A DNA stretch of 64,000 bases from Aaosphaeria pasadenensis (GCA_022813625.1 JAKLMB010000014.1:638845-702844); one strand, 5' to 3'. Shown: positions 1-12,052, counted from the stretch's first letter. Program-made: numbers and translations. The notes: a model not told the origin generated them from the letters alone.

Positions 1-1465
1 CATCCAAGATCCCGTATTTGCTTCCGGGGTTGCGAGACTTGTCACTGAAGTGTTTTCGGGAGCAGATAGCACTTCATGGGAAGTCCAGCCCAAGCAAGCC
101 CGGTTTGTATGCTAAAATATTAGTGAAGGATTCACTGCTAATATTGTCTGGTAGGTTTTCAGAATATTCCAACATTCGAGGTATCGAGGAGACTTGTCTC
201 TCAGATCAACAGTTACTGTTTCGTTGGGCCAGAACTAGGTATACTATGCTTTGCAAACTACACTATTCTGAATGTTATGCTAATCACCCGACTGCAGCTC
301 AGAACGAAGAGTTTGTCACGGCGGCTGGGGACTTCGCCCAAGAAGTTATGGTAACTGGCGAGATACTTCAATTCTTCCCACGTGCCCTTGCACCGTAAGT
401 ACTATTACGAACTGCACCTGCTCAGATACACTTCCTGATGATGCGAAAAGTATAATTGCCTCTCTGGGCACAAATTTCAAGCGTTCGGAGCGGGTCCTCG
501 TATCCTACCTCCGCCGCACCATCCTCGAACGGATTCGGATATGCGAGGATAACATCCCGCACGCCCAACGCCCTGTGAGTCAACCCTTCCCGCCAATTGC
601 CACTTTAGAAAAGAATCTCTTCCTAATCTACAAAAAAGGTTGATTGCATACAATGGATAGTCGAAACCATGATCCGTAAATCTGATTATAGCGTCGACCA
701 CATTATTCAAGAGTTCCTCGCCTTGTGGTTCGGCTCCGTACATCAAGTTTCGATGGTAGGTTCGCCTCTCCAACAACCATCCCACTTTCGACTAACGGTT
801 CCACCACCCAGTCCTTGGTATACGCCCTCTACCACTTGATCGACAACCCCACTCAAATTGGCCTTCTCCGAGAGGAAATGTCTTCAGTGGATGATTGGAC
901 AACATCCCTATCCAGCCTTCCCAACCTAGACAGACTTCTCGTCGAGTCTGCGAAACTACATCCATCGGACAGCATCTCAATGCGTCGAAAGGCGCTTCAA
1001 ACGTACCGCTTTCGCGATGGCACTGTAGCGAACAAAGGGGACTGGGTTTGCGTTCCGTTGCGACGTTTTCCTGCAAATAGCTCTCCACATGCCATTGCGT
1101 CCCATCAATCAAGTAAATCGTTTGGGAAGACTGACGGTGCATTGAATACGTCTTTCACGAATTTAGGAGCAGACTTTCCTCTTTGGGGAATGGGGAAGCA
1201 TGCTTGGTAAGTCTTGTAACACTAGTTCTCCATTGAAGTGAATAATAACTAATGTCATTACAGCCCAGGGAGGTTCTATGCTTCCAGTATACTGAAACTA
1301 CTCGTTGGAAATATCATCATGAACTTCGACATCGACATCGATACGACTTTCAGGGAAGAGAAAAGTAGGACATTCATCTGGCGTACAGCTGTCGTGCCCA
1401 GGGCTTCCGTTCGGTTGGGAGTGCGGCGGAGAGATATGGAGGAAGAGGACGCGAAGTCGCGTTGA
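1..1465 (+). CDS. Cytochrome P450, 3' part (5' end outside window), possibly decaying
   Basis: This is the C-terminal part of a fungal microsomal-type P450. The first readable stretch (bases 2 to about 108, 'ARLVTEVFSG') is followed by an uncertain intron. Clear exons are then about 298-394, 451-574, 639-755, 812-1206 and 1264-1465, all joining in frame. The haem loop reads 'FPLWGMGKHACPGRFYA' with the proximal Cys, split by the last intron (donor GTAAGT at 1207). Two residues that lock the haem fold look wrong. The K-helix ExxR is 'ESAK' (Lys for Arg), and the segment where 'F-x-G-F-R-F' (the PERF equivalent) is expected reads 'HQSSKSFGKTDG' without the Arg. Introns and frame remain intact, so it could be a recently inactivated gene or a neofunctionalised member. 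The family is clear; activity is doubtful. Confidence 0.8.
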
Positions 1466-1877
1466 TATGTAGGATTCAAATTCTGTGTATTTCATAGTGT
1501 ACATTTCATTTTCTTTACCAATCTCCTTGTGGTAAATAGAGGGAATTAGACTATATTTTCGCTGAGAAACCAGGGTATGTAGGTTGTTTGCTTGTAGAAT
1601 AGTAAATTCTTTTTAATTTCTTCCTCATTGCCACTTTTATGATGACCTTCAAGTCTTTATGCTCAGTAATTTAATTATCATCAATCCAATGCCGTAGTAC
1701 GGTTTAAATCGTTATAACATAGGAAAAGGAAAAAGTTAAAAGATTCCATAAAATAACTCTTATTCCAGTAAGAGTACTATACATTGCTCCGCGTCAAAAT
1801 CCAAAAACTTCTTTTCTTTTCCTTTATCCCCTCTTTCCAATTGACCTGACTTCATCTAAGCTTTGGCTAGTTGCAAG

Positions 1878-2155
1878 CTATGTCGTCTGTACTGCATGTG
1901 CGATAGCTATGGTAGTTAGTAAATTATTAATACGACAATGATCTCAGACTTACACTTCCTTTGAAAACTGGTGATCTCGTTGTAGTTCTCCTCGACCTCT
2001 TCTTGTTCCTTCGAACAATCATCGGCCGCCTCGACTTGGAATATGAGGAATACGTAGTGCACCAACACGCCCATTATGACGAGGTAGATGGCGCTGCTAG
2101 AGTACGCGAACGCGCCCGGCATGATGGGGATGGAGAGATTGATAGTGGAATCCAT
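1878..2155 (-). CDS. Small single-TM hypothetical protein (about 76 aa)
   Basis: No family is recognised. Exon 1 (2155-1954) encodes an N-terminal segment followed by one strong hydrophobic helix (around 'AIYLVIMGVLVHYVFLIF'). An acidic stretch with consecutive Glu and Asp residues comes next. A 47-bp intron with donor GTAAGT, a branch-like CTAAC and acceptor TAG is plausible and shortens the ORF. Exon 2 (1906-1878) adds 'SIAHAVQTT' and stops. The clean intron and single-TM topology support a real gene. The small size and lack of recognisable homology keep confidence modest. Confidence 0.4.
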
Positions 2156-3588
2156 GGTTGTTCACTTCCTTTCTCCTGAGAGTAGACGATATAGCTGGAA
2201 CAAAATTGCGTTCTTTGCGTAATTGGCCATTCAAGAAAATGGTAGGTAGGACGGTTGAACTTTCGAAAAAGCCTGCGACGCCCAAAAGACAGCTGGTTCG
2301 CCGAGAATGATCTCCAGGTTGGACGATAAAACAAATCCAAATCCGATGGAATCCGCCTCGCCGCAAATCTTTGTGTATATTCTCCAATATGGACTGACAT
2401 GTGCATGTATGCACGCACTCTTGCCTTCTCTCTCGTAATTGATTCATAGAAGACATCTATAAAAAAATCCGCCTCCACACTCCACAGTCGCACACACTCA
2501 AACCCCGAGACACAAAACTGCTCCAGCCAAACCTAAACAAATCAAATCACTCTCCCCTCACACTGATCACTTCTCCCCTGGCCTCCTATAAGGAACAGAT
2601 ATTCACATGTGCATTGTATCTCAGCCCCAAAGATAGGAGGAGGACCACCGCGTCACACAACCCCCCCCCCCCCCCCCCCCGGACGAATCCGACGACCAGG
2701 ACCACAAATATGCAATGCGCCCCCACAACCTTGTTTTCTATATGTGTGTCTCTCTTTGCTGCTAGCCGGATATCGCAATTGACGTGTTCAGGTTCAGAGT
2801 GAACGAATGGCATCAGATGAATGTGTGAACGGGGATCTATCTTACAGCAAACTAACCGTGTGTAGACATGGAACCCTTTTGCTTACTGCCTGAAATACCA
2901 CATGGAATGTAGAAGCGCGGAGACGGCGAGCATCAGCATATGTATGTACATAGAGATGGTGTGTGGGCAGTTCTTGTGTCTCATGTGAAGGTCTGCAAGA
3001 GAGGCGGGTCGGAGGTGCACATTCAGGAAACATGGAGCGCGAATCCCGGTTCCATGCATTGCAGACGGAGGAAAGTCGCTCAGCCCTTTCTCTCTTCCTC
3101 CGATGAGTGGAGTGGTGGATAGATGCAGGATCGGAGGGGGTCAGCGGGATGGTGGCTTGAAGGTTTGTGATTCATTCGATTATATCGTCATATTGCTTGA
3201 GTAGCTGTACTACGCCGCAGCAGCAGTGCCTGAGACGGGGAGAGAGGTGTAGACAGGCCGCAGGCGTGCCACGCATGTAATCAATATGATAGTCAACTGG
3301 ACAGGGGTTGAGACATGGGTGGGCGAGAAGGACGGATTGGGTGATGGGTGGCTTCGGTTAGGGCGTTTCTTCCATCACAATCCCTTCCCACTCCAAGGGA
3401 ATTGACTGGCCAATGAGGGCAAAGGCTTCCAATGGTAGTAGCTGTAATGTGAGTAACTCTGTAATTAGATGTGTATAATCCAGTGTCATCCTGCTCTTAT
3501 GGCAATTATGAAGAAATTATACTTCTGCGTAGGGAATATTCATCACTATTTTTCTTAGTCTTCCTTTCTGGTCAGCGTTTAGAACATC
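2156..3588. other. Gene-poor intergenic stretch
   Basis: No supported gene lies between the small membrane protein and the next P450. A TATA-like 'ctataaaaaaa' near 2458 is followed by a C/A-rich leader, and a short ATG-initiated peptide lies at about 2710-2802. Neither gives a convincing gene. The stretch contains a poly-C run. The last few hundred bases are the presumed promoter of the P450 at 3589. Confidence 0.5.
2661..2680. repeat. Poly-C homopolymer of 20
   Basis: Twenty consecutive C residues directly follow 'gtcacacaa'. On the opposite strand this is a G20 run able to form a G-quadruplex, and its length may vary between isolates. It lies in non-coding sequence. Confidence 0.95.
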
Positions 3589-5378
3589 ATGGCGACACCG
3601 ATGAATGTTGTCCACGATTTCCCGGGCGCTGTATCTGTGTCGTTTCTTCGTTATGCTATTCTGTCTGCCGTCGTCGCATTGTTGCTCAGACGGGTATTTG
3701 GATGGAATTCTGTCACCCTAAAGAATCAGAAGAGGAAGCCGGCGACGGCGCCTAGTTTGATTCCATTCATAAGTCACACTATTGCCATTGCCAGTGGTGG
3801 TGAGAAGCTATTCTCGACATTCAAGTAAGTTTGAGCCAGACACACGCATCCCAGTTGATCTAACTGCTATTTTTAAGACAATACTGTGGTCTCACGTCTC
3901 CAATCCGCTTTCGAATGCTAGGACAGGACTTGATCCTACTCTCCGCATCCGACATCAGAAAGACAGTGCACAACCCGCACGTCTTCACCGACAACAAGCT
4001 GCGTGCCCGCTTCATCTCCAACGTCTTCGGCATTCCACAGGCTGCTGCGGACGTAGTGGGCGTCGACAATTCTGGCTCCGCGATTCGTCCGACACCTGGG
4101 AGCAATGTCGCTCCCGATCGCAGAATTGTCAGGATGCAGCAGGAGACTGCATTTGATTTTTTGCAATCCAAGGACGGCATAAGTACTTTTCTCGACAAGT
4201 TCGTCGGGTTCCTTGAGCAAGAGATTGCCACTAAGAAGATCGGGGAAGAGTGGAAAGAATTCGACGATTTCTTCGACTTCGTTAGGAAGACGAGTTCGAC
4301 GGCGGTCATGAATGCCGTGTGTGGACCTCGCCTTATGCAAAATTGTCCTAAATTCGTAGATGCTTTCTGGACATTCGATGAGAATGTTCATTTGTTACAC
4401 ATTCAGCTTCCGAAGTTTCTCATTCCCAAGGCGTACGAGGCGCGCCAGGTGTGTCTCGATGCGCTAAAGGTGTGGAAGCGCAATGCGATCGAGACGACCA
4501 AGGGGAATTCGTATACGAAAGAGGACCGATGGGATGAGACGTGGGGACTGCAGGTCATGAGAACGAGGAACGGCCTTTACGATCGGTTCAAAGAGTATCA
4601 TAGTGATGCTGCTAGGGCAGGATCCGATTTGGGCATCGTTTGGGCGTAAGCATACTCCAATACCGCTCCAATTATGAGAGCACAGAAAGTTCTGACGATA
4701 TAAATACCTAGATCAAACGACAATTTAATACCAGCTGCATTCTGGCTTGTCCAGGCTCTGGTCAAGTCTCCCGAACTGCGGGATCGCTGTCTAGTTGAGA
4801 TCAACGAAGCACGATTGCCAGCGGTGGACAGCGATGGACTGCCGAGGTTCGATACAGAGATATTGATAAAGCAGCCACTGCTTCAATCGGCGTATCATGA
4901 AGTACTTCGGACGCAAGTCACAAGTTTCATAGCGAGAGATGTAGAGCAAGATTTTGTCTTAGGCGATCACCTGCTGCCAAAAGGGTCGTATGCTCTCACC
5001 GTTCCCTGGGTAGAAAACCACAATAAGGAACGTTGGGAGAGTAGACCGGGGGCGTCCGGTCATCCTGTAGAGGAGTTCTGGCCAGAGAGATTCTTGGTGC
5101 CGAAGAAAGATGGCGAGGGAGTTGAGTTCTCGCTCAAGGGGCTTGAGGGATCTTTCTTCCCGTTCGGTATGGGCCATCATATCTGTCCAGGAAGACATTT
5201 TGCCACGCGTGCTATATTGAATTTGGTCGCTACTCTCGTGACTACGTTCGAGTTCGAACCAGTTGAAAAAGAGAGTTGGAAGGATCCGGGGCAGAACCCT
5301 CAGACTTTTGGGTATACGCCGTTCAGGCCGACAAAACAGCTTCCATTCAGGGTCAGGAAGGCAGTCATGGCAATGTAA
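3589..5378 (+). CDS. Cytochrome P450, CYP7/CYP8-like, complete (about 556 aa)
   Basis: A haem-thiolate monooxygenase with an N-terminal membrane anchor (hydrophobic stretch near residues 18-36). It is probably ER-bound and dependent on P450 reductase. Three exons join in frame: 3589-3824, 3878-4645 and 4712-5378, with GTAAG-type donors. Landmarks are the I-helix 'WASNDNLIPAAFW' spanning intron 2, the K-helix ExxR 'EVLR' (Glu about 398), 'FWPERF' (about 458-463) and the haem loop 'FFPFGMGHHICPGRHFA' with Cys about 493. The Asn-Asp-Asn I-helix in place of A/G-G-x-D/E-T-T resembles fungal relatives of CYP7/CYP8 sterol and prostanoid enzymes; this assignment is inferred from motif style. All catalytic landmarks are present, unlike in the upstream P450. 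It is followed in the same direction by an MFS exporter, suggesting a shared pathway. Confidence 0.9.
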
Positions 5379-5796
5379 GAATACGGTAGATGAATGCAGC
5401 GAATTGTAGTGTAGATCAAGTTTTGCATATCAGATGTACGTGCGTGAGGTAGTCGTACGAATCTCACGGGATCGACAATAATCAGACATGGACCTGAGGG
5501 TTCTATTGCATTATCAACGTAGAAGCATGGATGATTGAGGTGTAAATACCCTGCATTGATGTGATCCACTGCATCGGGAACATCGACTTCACCCGTGTCC
5601 CTTTCATTCATCAGTTAAGTCGAACAAATAATATATAAATCCGTCCACGTCCCTGTTTCCTTTGAGTGGCGTCTTTTCAATCTCCACATTCCTTTTTCAG
5701 CCCCTGCCAGGCTACGCGCTACACGTAAATATTCTGTACCTGGCTGTACCTCTCCACGCCTCCTCTCTAATTGATCCCACGTTGCACATAACGACC

Positions 5797-7557
5797 ATGG
5801 CCACAGCTGTCGACACAGAGCCGGAAAAATCCAATTCCAAGGAGCAAATACTGCCATCCATTGCTGCTACCAATGCAGACGCAGACTCGCCCATAACTGC
5901 ACTCCCTGTAGGCCCCCAGAATGCCTCACCCACACCAAAGAAATCGTGGGCCTTCAAAGTGACGATCCTCTCGCTCTGCCTCGTCTCCCTCGTCGTGACT
6001 CTCGACGCCACCAGTATCGCTATAGCGCTACCCAAAATTGCAAACGAATTGAAGACGTCCGAGTACGTCTGGATGGCCAATTGCTTCGTTCTCTCCCAGA
6101 CGGTGGTCCAACCGCCTTGCGCTCAACTCTGCAACATCTTCGGGCGAAGATGGCCCATGATCTTGTCCTTGACGCTGTTCGCCATCGGCAGTGGGATTGC
6201 TGGAGGCGCGAGGAATGTAGGGGCCCTGATTGCCGGTCGCACCATTCAAGGCGCAGGGTCTGGTGGATTGAACCTCCTCAGTGAATTGATCATTTGCGAT
6301 CTCGTCCCGTTAAGAGAAAGGAGCAAATACTTTGGCATGGTTCTCTCTGTTGGCGCTCTCGGAACCATCTTAGGCCCTCCCATCGGCGGTGTCATCGCAC
6401 AGCGAGACTGGCGATGGATCTTCTACCTCAATGTACCCGTCGCGGGACTTGTAATCTTGGTCATGTTCTTCTTCCTCCGACTCAAGCACGTCCGCGAACC
6501 ATCCATCCGTCGAGCCCTCCTCCGCATCGACTGGATTGGCAGCTTCCTCTTCATCGGCGCGACCTCCTCGTTTCTCTTCGGCCTCATCTCTGGCGGCACT
6601 TCCCCCCAATACGCCTGGTCCTCCTTCCGAGTCATCGTTCCCATCGTCCTAGGCATCCTCGGCTGGATCGCCTTCTACGTCTTCGAAACCTCACGCTTCT
6701 GTCTTGAACCTTCCGTCCCCTCACACCTCTTCCGTACTCGCAACTCCTCAGCCGGCTTCTACATCACCTTCACGTCCTCCATGCTCATGGTCTGGGTCGC
6801 CTACTTCTGGCCCGTCTACTTCCAATCCCTCCACTCCGCCTCGACGCAACAAGCCGGCACCAACATCCTCCCCTACGTCGCCTTCCTGATCCCCGTCTCC
6901 GTCGTCGCCGGCGTAGCCCTCACCCGCTTCGGCCAATACCTCCCCTTCCACTTCGCGGGCTTCGCGCTCTGCGCCCTCGGCCTCGGCCTCAACACCCTTC
7001 TCACCCAGCACACCAACACCGCAACCTGGGCGACCTTCCAAGCCATAAACGGCATCGGTCTCGCCATGCTGTTCCCCTCCATCCTCCCCGCCATCCTCGC
7101 CGCGCTGCCAGAGTCCTCCGCAGCCACCGCAACAGGCTTCTTCTCCTTCCTCCGCAGCTTCGGCCTCGTCTGGGGCATCACGATCCCCGCGCTGATCTTC
7201 AACAACGAGTTCGACCGCCTCGCGGCGCAGCGCATCGACGACCCGGTGCTCCGCGCCAAGCTGGCGAACGGCAACGCGTACGAGTCTGTCGGCGCGGAGA
7301 CGAGCCTGGTTAAGGGGTTGGAGGAGGGGAGTCGCGAGCACGTGGTTGAGGTGTATACGAGGGCGCTGCGGATGGTGTGGATCGTCGCGATTGCGTTTGC
7401 GGTGAGTGGGTTTTTGAGTGTTTTTGTGGAGAAGAACATTCCCCTGCGGACGAGCTTGGATACGGAGTTTGGGTTGGATGAGGGGGGTGGGAAGGAGTCG
7501 GCTGATGTTGTGCGAGAGAAGAAGAGTGAAGTGAGGACGAACGATTCGTTAGCTTGA
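5797..7557 (+). CDS. MFS drug/metabolite:H+ antiporter, DHA2-like, 14-TM type (about 586 aa)
   Basis: A major facilitator superfamily exporter of the plasma or vacuolar membrane, encoded by a single exon. The start at 5797 has a strong 'ACCATGG' context; the frame is open further upstream but that part lacks transporter features. A cytoplasmic N-terminal tail of about 50 residues precedes TM1 and 'LDATSIAIALPKIA', the LDxTxxxxALP signature of the 14-TM DHA2 group. The TM2-3 loop 'FGRRWPMI', 'GRTIQGAGSGG' and the TM5 antiporter motif C-like 'LGPPIGGVIAQ' follow. About 14 hydrophobic segments can be counted, ending in a charged tail. Substrate cannot be read from sequence. Its position beside a P450 in the same orientation suggests export or self-protection for a cluster product. 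Confidence 0.9.
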   Translation: MATAVDTEPEKSNSKEQILPSIAATNADADSPITALPVGPQNASPTPKKSWAFKVTILSLCLVSLVVTLDATSIAIALPKIANELKTSEYVWMANCFVLSQTVVQPPCAQLCNIFGRRWPMILSLTLFAIGSGIAGGARNVGALIAGRTIQGAGSGGLNLLSELIICDLVPLRERSKYFGMVLSVGALGTILGPPIGGVIAQRDWRWIFYLNVPVAGLVILVMFFFLRLKHVREPSIRRALLRIDWIGSFLFIGATSSFLFGLISGGTSPQYAWSSFRVIVPIVLGILGWIAFYVFETSRFCLEPSVPSHLFRTRNSSAGFYITFTSSMLMVWVAYFWPVYFQSLHSASTQQAGTNILPYVAFLIPVSVVAGVALTRFGQYLPFHFAGFALCALGLGLNTLLTQHTNTATWATFQAINGIGLAMLFPSILPAILAALPESSAATATGFFSFLRSFGLVWGITIPALIFNNEFDRLAAQRIDDPVLRAKLANGNAYESVGAETSLVKGLEEGSREHVVEVYTRALRMVWIVAIAFAVSGFLSVFVEKNIPLRTSLDTEFGLDEGGGKESADVVREKKSEVRTNDSLA

Positions 7558-7997
7558 TGAGTGTTGTGTTCATACTGTCCTGTGTCTTTTGGCCCTCTCA
7601 AGATTGTTATTGGTAATATAGATGTATACTGCAAAAGGTGCTGGAAGAGTTTCTATGTATTACACTGTATACCGAAGTCCGCTTTCTACTAAGGATTGAG
7701 GCATCTCTCCATCGCTTTTTACATTGAGATTTCCCCACTCTATCATACTTTTTGTATTCGTTCATCACAAGGAAGATGGAAATGATGTTGGAATATGCTT
7801 GATTTAAGCTATATATGGTATCTACTACAATAGAGGATAGGCTAAGTCCAAAAAGGCAATTTTTGAGTGTAAGTGTGCACGGTGGGATAGCGGACCGACA
7901 CTGGACTAGACGGATAGACCAACGGATACGAGACTACGAGACGGGGCATTGGCCTAATTGAGCACATCTTATATCCATCCATAGTTGTACCTCCCTT

Positions 7998-9174
7998 CTA
8001 CTTACTCTTCTTCCCTTCCTTCTTCTTCTCCTCGCTGTCCAGGTACGCCTTGACCGCGCGATCGATACCCTCCTGCGTACTCCACTGCGGCTTATACCCC
8101 AGCCTCGTCTTCGCCTTCGTGACGTCGAACGTATTCGTCATGCTAAAGAACCTTATCATCTTGCGATTGATCTGAGATTCTTTCCTCCCGAGCGTGAACA
8201 ACCAAACCGCCCACTCCGCAACGACAGCGATGGCGTAGTACACCCATATCGGCGTGACGCGCACATCCTCGCGCCGCACCCCACACCCGGCCGCCGTCCC
8301 GACCGCGCGCACGAAGTCCCAGAACGGCCAGGGCTCGTCGTTCGTGAGGAAAAAGACCTCGCCGTCGATGCGGTCGTCCGACGTCGTGGGGGGAGGGGGG
8401 AGGGCAGGGTCGACGGCGAGGAGTTTCCTCGCGGCGAGCCGGTGCGCGTAGGCTGCGTTGCCCGTGTACGTGAAGTCGAAGAGGTTCTTGCCGTCGCCGA
8501 CTTGCATCTTGCCGCGCCCGGACTGCGCGTTGCCGACCATCTGCGGGATCGTGGTGTTGTCGCCTTCGCCGTAGAGGGTCGTGCAGCGGAGGGCGACGGT
8601 GAGGAGGCCGTGCTTGCGGTTGGCTTCGCGGATCATGACTTCGGCTTTGCCTTTGGTGTGCGCGTAGTACTGGGGAGGCTGTTAGTAAGGTGGGGTGTAG
8701 GGTTGGGACGGGGTGATTTACTTCGGTCTGCTCGGGGAAGAAGCAGATGGGTACGTCCTCGGTCGCTCTGATGATGTCTGTGTACCCATTGTGCACGATG
8801 CCTGTGCTGGACGTGTAGACCAGTACCTTGGGGATGCCGCTCTCGTAGATGCAATCCAGCAGGTTCTGGGTGCCGAGAATGTTGACCTCTTCGAAGAGTT
8901 TGGGCGTCGCGCTCTGGTGCATCAGGTGCGGGGAGGCGACATGGAAGATGACCTTGGGTTGCGCATTGCTCAATGCGGCGAGGACGTCTTCGCGGGAGCT
9001 CACACTGCCCTTGTAGTATGTGACACCCGAGACGCGGTTGCGATCAAGGGAGATGTCAAGTACGGAGAGGGAGGTAGCTTCTTTGGATTCGAGGAGCTGC
9101 TTGACGAGTTGAGAACCCAGGCCCCCGCAACCGCCGATGATGAGGACGGAGCCAAGGGAGGATGGTGAAGACAT
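7998..9174 (-). CDS. NAD(P)-dependent 3beta-HSD / ERG26-like sterol dehydrogenase (374 aa)
   Basis: Extended short-chain dehydrogenase related to sterol-4alpha-carboxylate 3-dehydrogenase (ERG26, C-4 demethylation) and 3beta-hydroxysteroid dehydrogenases. Exon 1 is 9174-8722, exon 2 is 8669-7998, with a 52-bp phase-0 intron. The Rossmann motif is 'IIGGCGGLGSQLV' (Gly-rich loop residues about 14-20). The catalytic Tyr-x3-Lys is 'YAHTK' (Y153/K157), formed at the exon junction. A hydrophobic helix near 'IAVVAEWAVWLFTL' fits the C-terminal membrane segment of ERG26. An in-frame ATG at 9267 would add 31 residues; 9174 is preferred because it places the Rossmann fold at the N-terminus. Whether this is the housekeeping enzyme or a cluster copy is open. 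Neighbouring P450s favour a tailoring role in sterol or triterpenoid chemistry (inference). Confidence 0.85.
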
Positions 9175-10385
9175 GATGGATGGGTTGCCTGAGAAGACAG
9201 AATGTGCAGGAACCTGGGATTGATTCGCGACGGTGTGATGGGCAATGGAAGGAAGCGGTGCATTCAAGTCAAGTCAATTCAACTGCGTTGAGCTGAGGTG
9301 TCTTGGTGTTGACCATTATCGGAGACACAGTCGCGTCACAACAGGATGGAATAGATTAATGAACAGGCTGTATTATTGCGTGAAGCGAAGAGCGAGAAAG
9401 GCTGCCACACATCCAATGTCATCATCGTGTCTCTGCGTTGGCCCCCAAAACATGAAGATCAATCCAGATTAACATCTATCGAACAAAGAGAGAAAGAAAA
9501 AATGACATGGACAATGTTCCTATGCGGGCTTGCGAACTGTGAATTGCGTAATGCGCGTTGCGGCACAGCCAGCTCCCTGCTCAACCCTACGAAACAAGGC
9601 CAATGCAAGGAGTAAGCATCTACGGATACTGTGTGACTGTCTCCATAGTTGTACAAGGTAATGAGAAACGACAAACGAATCATTGAACGATCGGCATCGC
9701 ATCGGAGCTGAAGACATCTTCATATCCCAAGGCACACGTTCTCCACCACTTTTCGTCCCTGTATGACCACCCACCCATTATCCTCCCATCTAGCCTCCAG
9801 GCATCCAGTCCCATTTCATGTGCTTATCCCTTCTAGCTATGTGCGAGTAGTTATTTCCATCTCCCTCATACTGCAAATGTACTGCACTCTCCTGCAAGTA
9901 GGCGAGAACCCCGGCCTATCAACATGCGGGTCTGCCTCTTTATCCGGGGGCCATTCATTGTTACAAGTGATCGTCCGCCATTATTGGACATTCATTGCCC
10001 CGAAACGCCACATGCATCATCAGCATCGCACGGCGTTTATTGGCTGTCTGCTTCGTGCCCGTTTTGGTGGCCTGTATCTACCATCTAGGTAGATGGCATC
10101 TATGTACGGAGTACTCCATACAGACGAGGTGAATACCGGTGAACTGGATCGTAGTATCCATCTACCCGCATCTAGTCTTTGCTCACAGTTTCGTGAGGAA
10201 TCTTGCATGAGTGGACTGATTTCGTTGCTACGACCGTATGTCGCCCTCCATAGTCAATTTATCTAATCAACCGTTACGCCGAATGTTGTGCGATCATGTC
10301 TACAGCATTCAATGCACCCAAAACCGTACAACCACGCATGTATGCCGCCCTCCCCATCCAATCAACCCGCCATCAAGCAAAGAAA
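9175..10385. other. Intergenic region, no gene seen
   Basis: The stretch lies upstream of the dehydrogenase and downstream of the Rhodopsin-like gene. Reading frames are short and lack splice-compatible continuation. It presumably carries the dehydrogenase promoter and the terminator of the neighbour. Confidence 0.5.
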
Positions 10386-12052
10386 TCAAATCCTCACCCC
10401 ACGCCCATCACCCAACGGCGAATAAGCATCTCCGACCTTCTCCCCCCTCGCCGTGACACTATTCCCCGTGCCATCGCTCTCCCTTCTGAACGGGCCCAAC
10501 TCCACCTGCTCGTACGGATGCCTGGGGGGCTCCAACACCTCCCCGCTGTCCTTCTTGCTCTCCACAACCTCTCTGCTGGCAGCGTACCCGCCGTCGTACT
10601 TACTCTTCGACGCCGCCGTGTCCGAGGCCCCAGACGAGCGGAGCTCCGACCGGTGCCCAGACATGTAGCCGTATGCGGTGCGGAGAGAGGACTTCCCTTG
10701 CTTGACGAAGGCGGGGAGATAGATTACACAGCCGCAGATTATGGCGAGTTTCATCTCGACGGTGCTGTGGGGGTTAGCTGTGCGTCCGGGGGAGTGGGAG
10801 GGAGAGCGATGGACGGAGGACGTACCCAAGCATCGACATCAGTGCGCCTGTGTGCAGTGCGTCGTTGTTGTTGATGTTGTGTGCGAGGAAGCCGAGGCGG
10901 ATTATCGACATGGAACTTGCGCTGCGATCATGTGTCGTCAGTAAACAGTAGTAAGAGTAACCATCAAGCAACCCATTGAATGGATCAAGCAAGTAAGGAG
11001 GCACCCCCAACGGCCCGATCCGAGCGAGTGCATAGAGGAACAACGGCAACTCACATAAACCCAGCCAAAAACGTCGCCAGCACACCGATCTTCTTCTTCG
11101 TACTGATATGCAGGTTCCACAGCTGCCTCACCGGGATGACCAGGACGTAGAAATCAGTGACAACGTTCAGCGTCGCGAACGTCAGGTTCGAAATCGTGAC
11201 CTGTCTGTGCTTGCAGATGTGTGCGGTGAGCGCCTTGAGTCCATTACACGACGATACGTGCATGGCGGCCACCACGAGGTAGGGGATGGAGATGATGGTG
11301 CAGACGGCGAGGCCGAATTTGATGAGGTACCGCGAGCGGTCGTTGTGGCGGAAGAATTGGAGGAAGAGGAGTAGTAGGGAGATTTTCACGAAGTAGATTG
11401 TTATTACGTAGATTACTTCGACGGTCGAAAAGAGCTGGAGGTGATGTTAGCTACGAGTACGCACTACTGCTTCTGATGCGTGGTTGGTAGGTATTCTGGG
11501 GAGAGCATGTCCTTACTTGTGTGCGGTCTGGTGTCAGGGTCAGGACGCGGATGTCCCACATGTGTCGCCCAAAACCGATGGTCGAGTCTTTGGTGTAATG
11601 GGTCAGTTTGAAGAATAGACTTATCGTCTTGGATGTGATGAAACTCACTGTAGATGCAAAGAACCGAATGTGCAATGGATCCAAGCTGTATTCGCACACA
11701 TCAGCATCGCGCCCTCGCTATCTTCCATTACACTCAATCGTACGTACAACAGCAACACAAATCGTGACTACACAACATGTCCTCGTTAGCTTAACCGCTT
11801 CCCCGGAGTGAGGGTTCCCAAATAGGTAAACTCACAATCAGACATGTCGAATTTCTGCCTCGAGATGACCAACTTCGAATGCATGCGAATCAGGAAGACG
11901 AGGACCATGAGCCCAACTGCGATCGAGTTGACTATCACGATGTGATCCTCCAGCGACGATTGAGGATTGTCGAAGTTGGGTCGACTGCCTTTGGGCGGCT
12001 TCATCGCTGGTGTGTCCCATGTGAGGGCTGCGAGATTCGGTGGTGGTGCCAT
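10386..12052 (-). CDS. Rhodopsin/SAT4-domain integral membrane protein (7-TM type)
   Basis: Multi-exon membrane protein of the fungal 'Rhodopsin domain' family (PTH11/SAT4-like), common beside secondary-metabolite and effector genes. Exon 1 (12052-11836) encodes the N-terminus and TM1. Small exons then give 'VLGSIAHSVLCIY' and 'STIGFGRHMWDI', where the 'G-x-G-x-H-x-W' motif is a family hallmark. The large central exon encodes several TM helices ('VEVIYVITIYFVKISLLLLF', then 'FGLAVCTIISIPYLVVAAM') and an extracellular Cys pair region. 'ATLNVVTDFYVLVIPV' matches the conserved 'N..TD...L..P' helix. A following exon and the last exon (ending 10386) give TM7 and a hydrophilic Ser/Glu-rich tail. 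At least six GT-AG introns are needed. Ligand and function are unknown. Confidence 0.85.

Noticed and set aside
2614..2802. 62-codon frame across the poly-C run
   Set aside because: Pro stretch comes from the homopolymer and no splice or domain supports it; the short ATG-initiated signal-like peptide inside is too short to call.
5662..5796. 45-codon N-terminal extension of the MFS frame
   Set aside because: Sequence is not transporter-like, and the ATG at 5797 has a much better context.
6748..7634. Two long minus-strand frames (197 and 253 codons)
   Set aside because: Both lie antisense to the MFS gene, whose motifs and codon pattern are clear; the frames have skewed composition.
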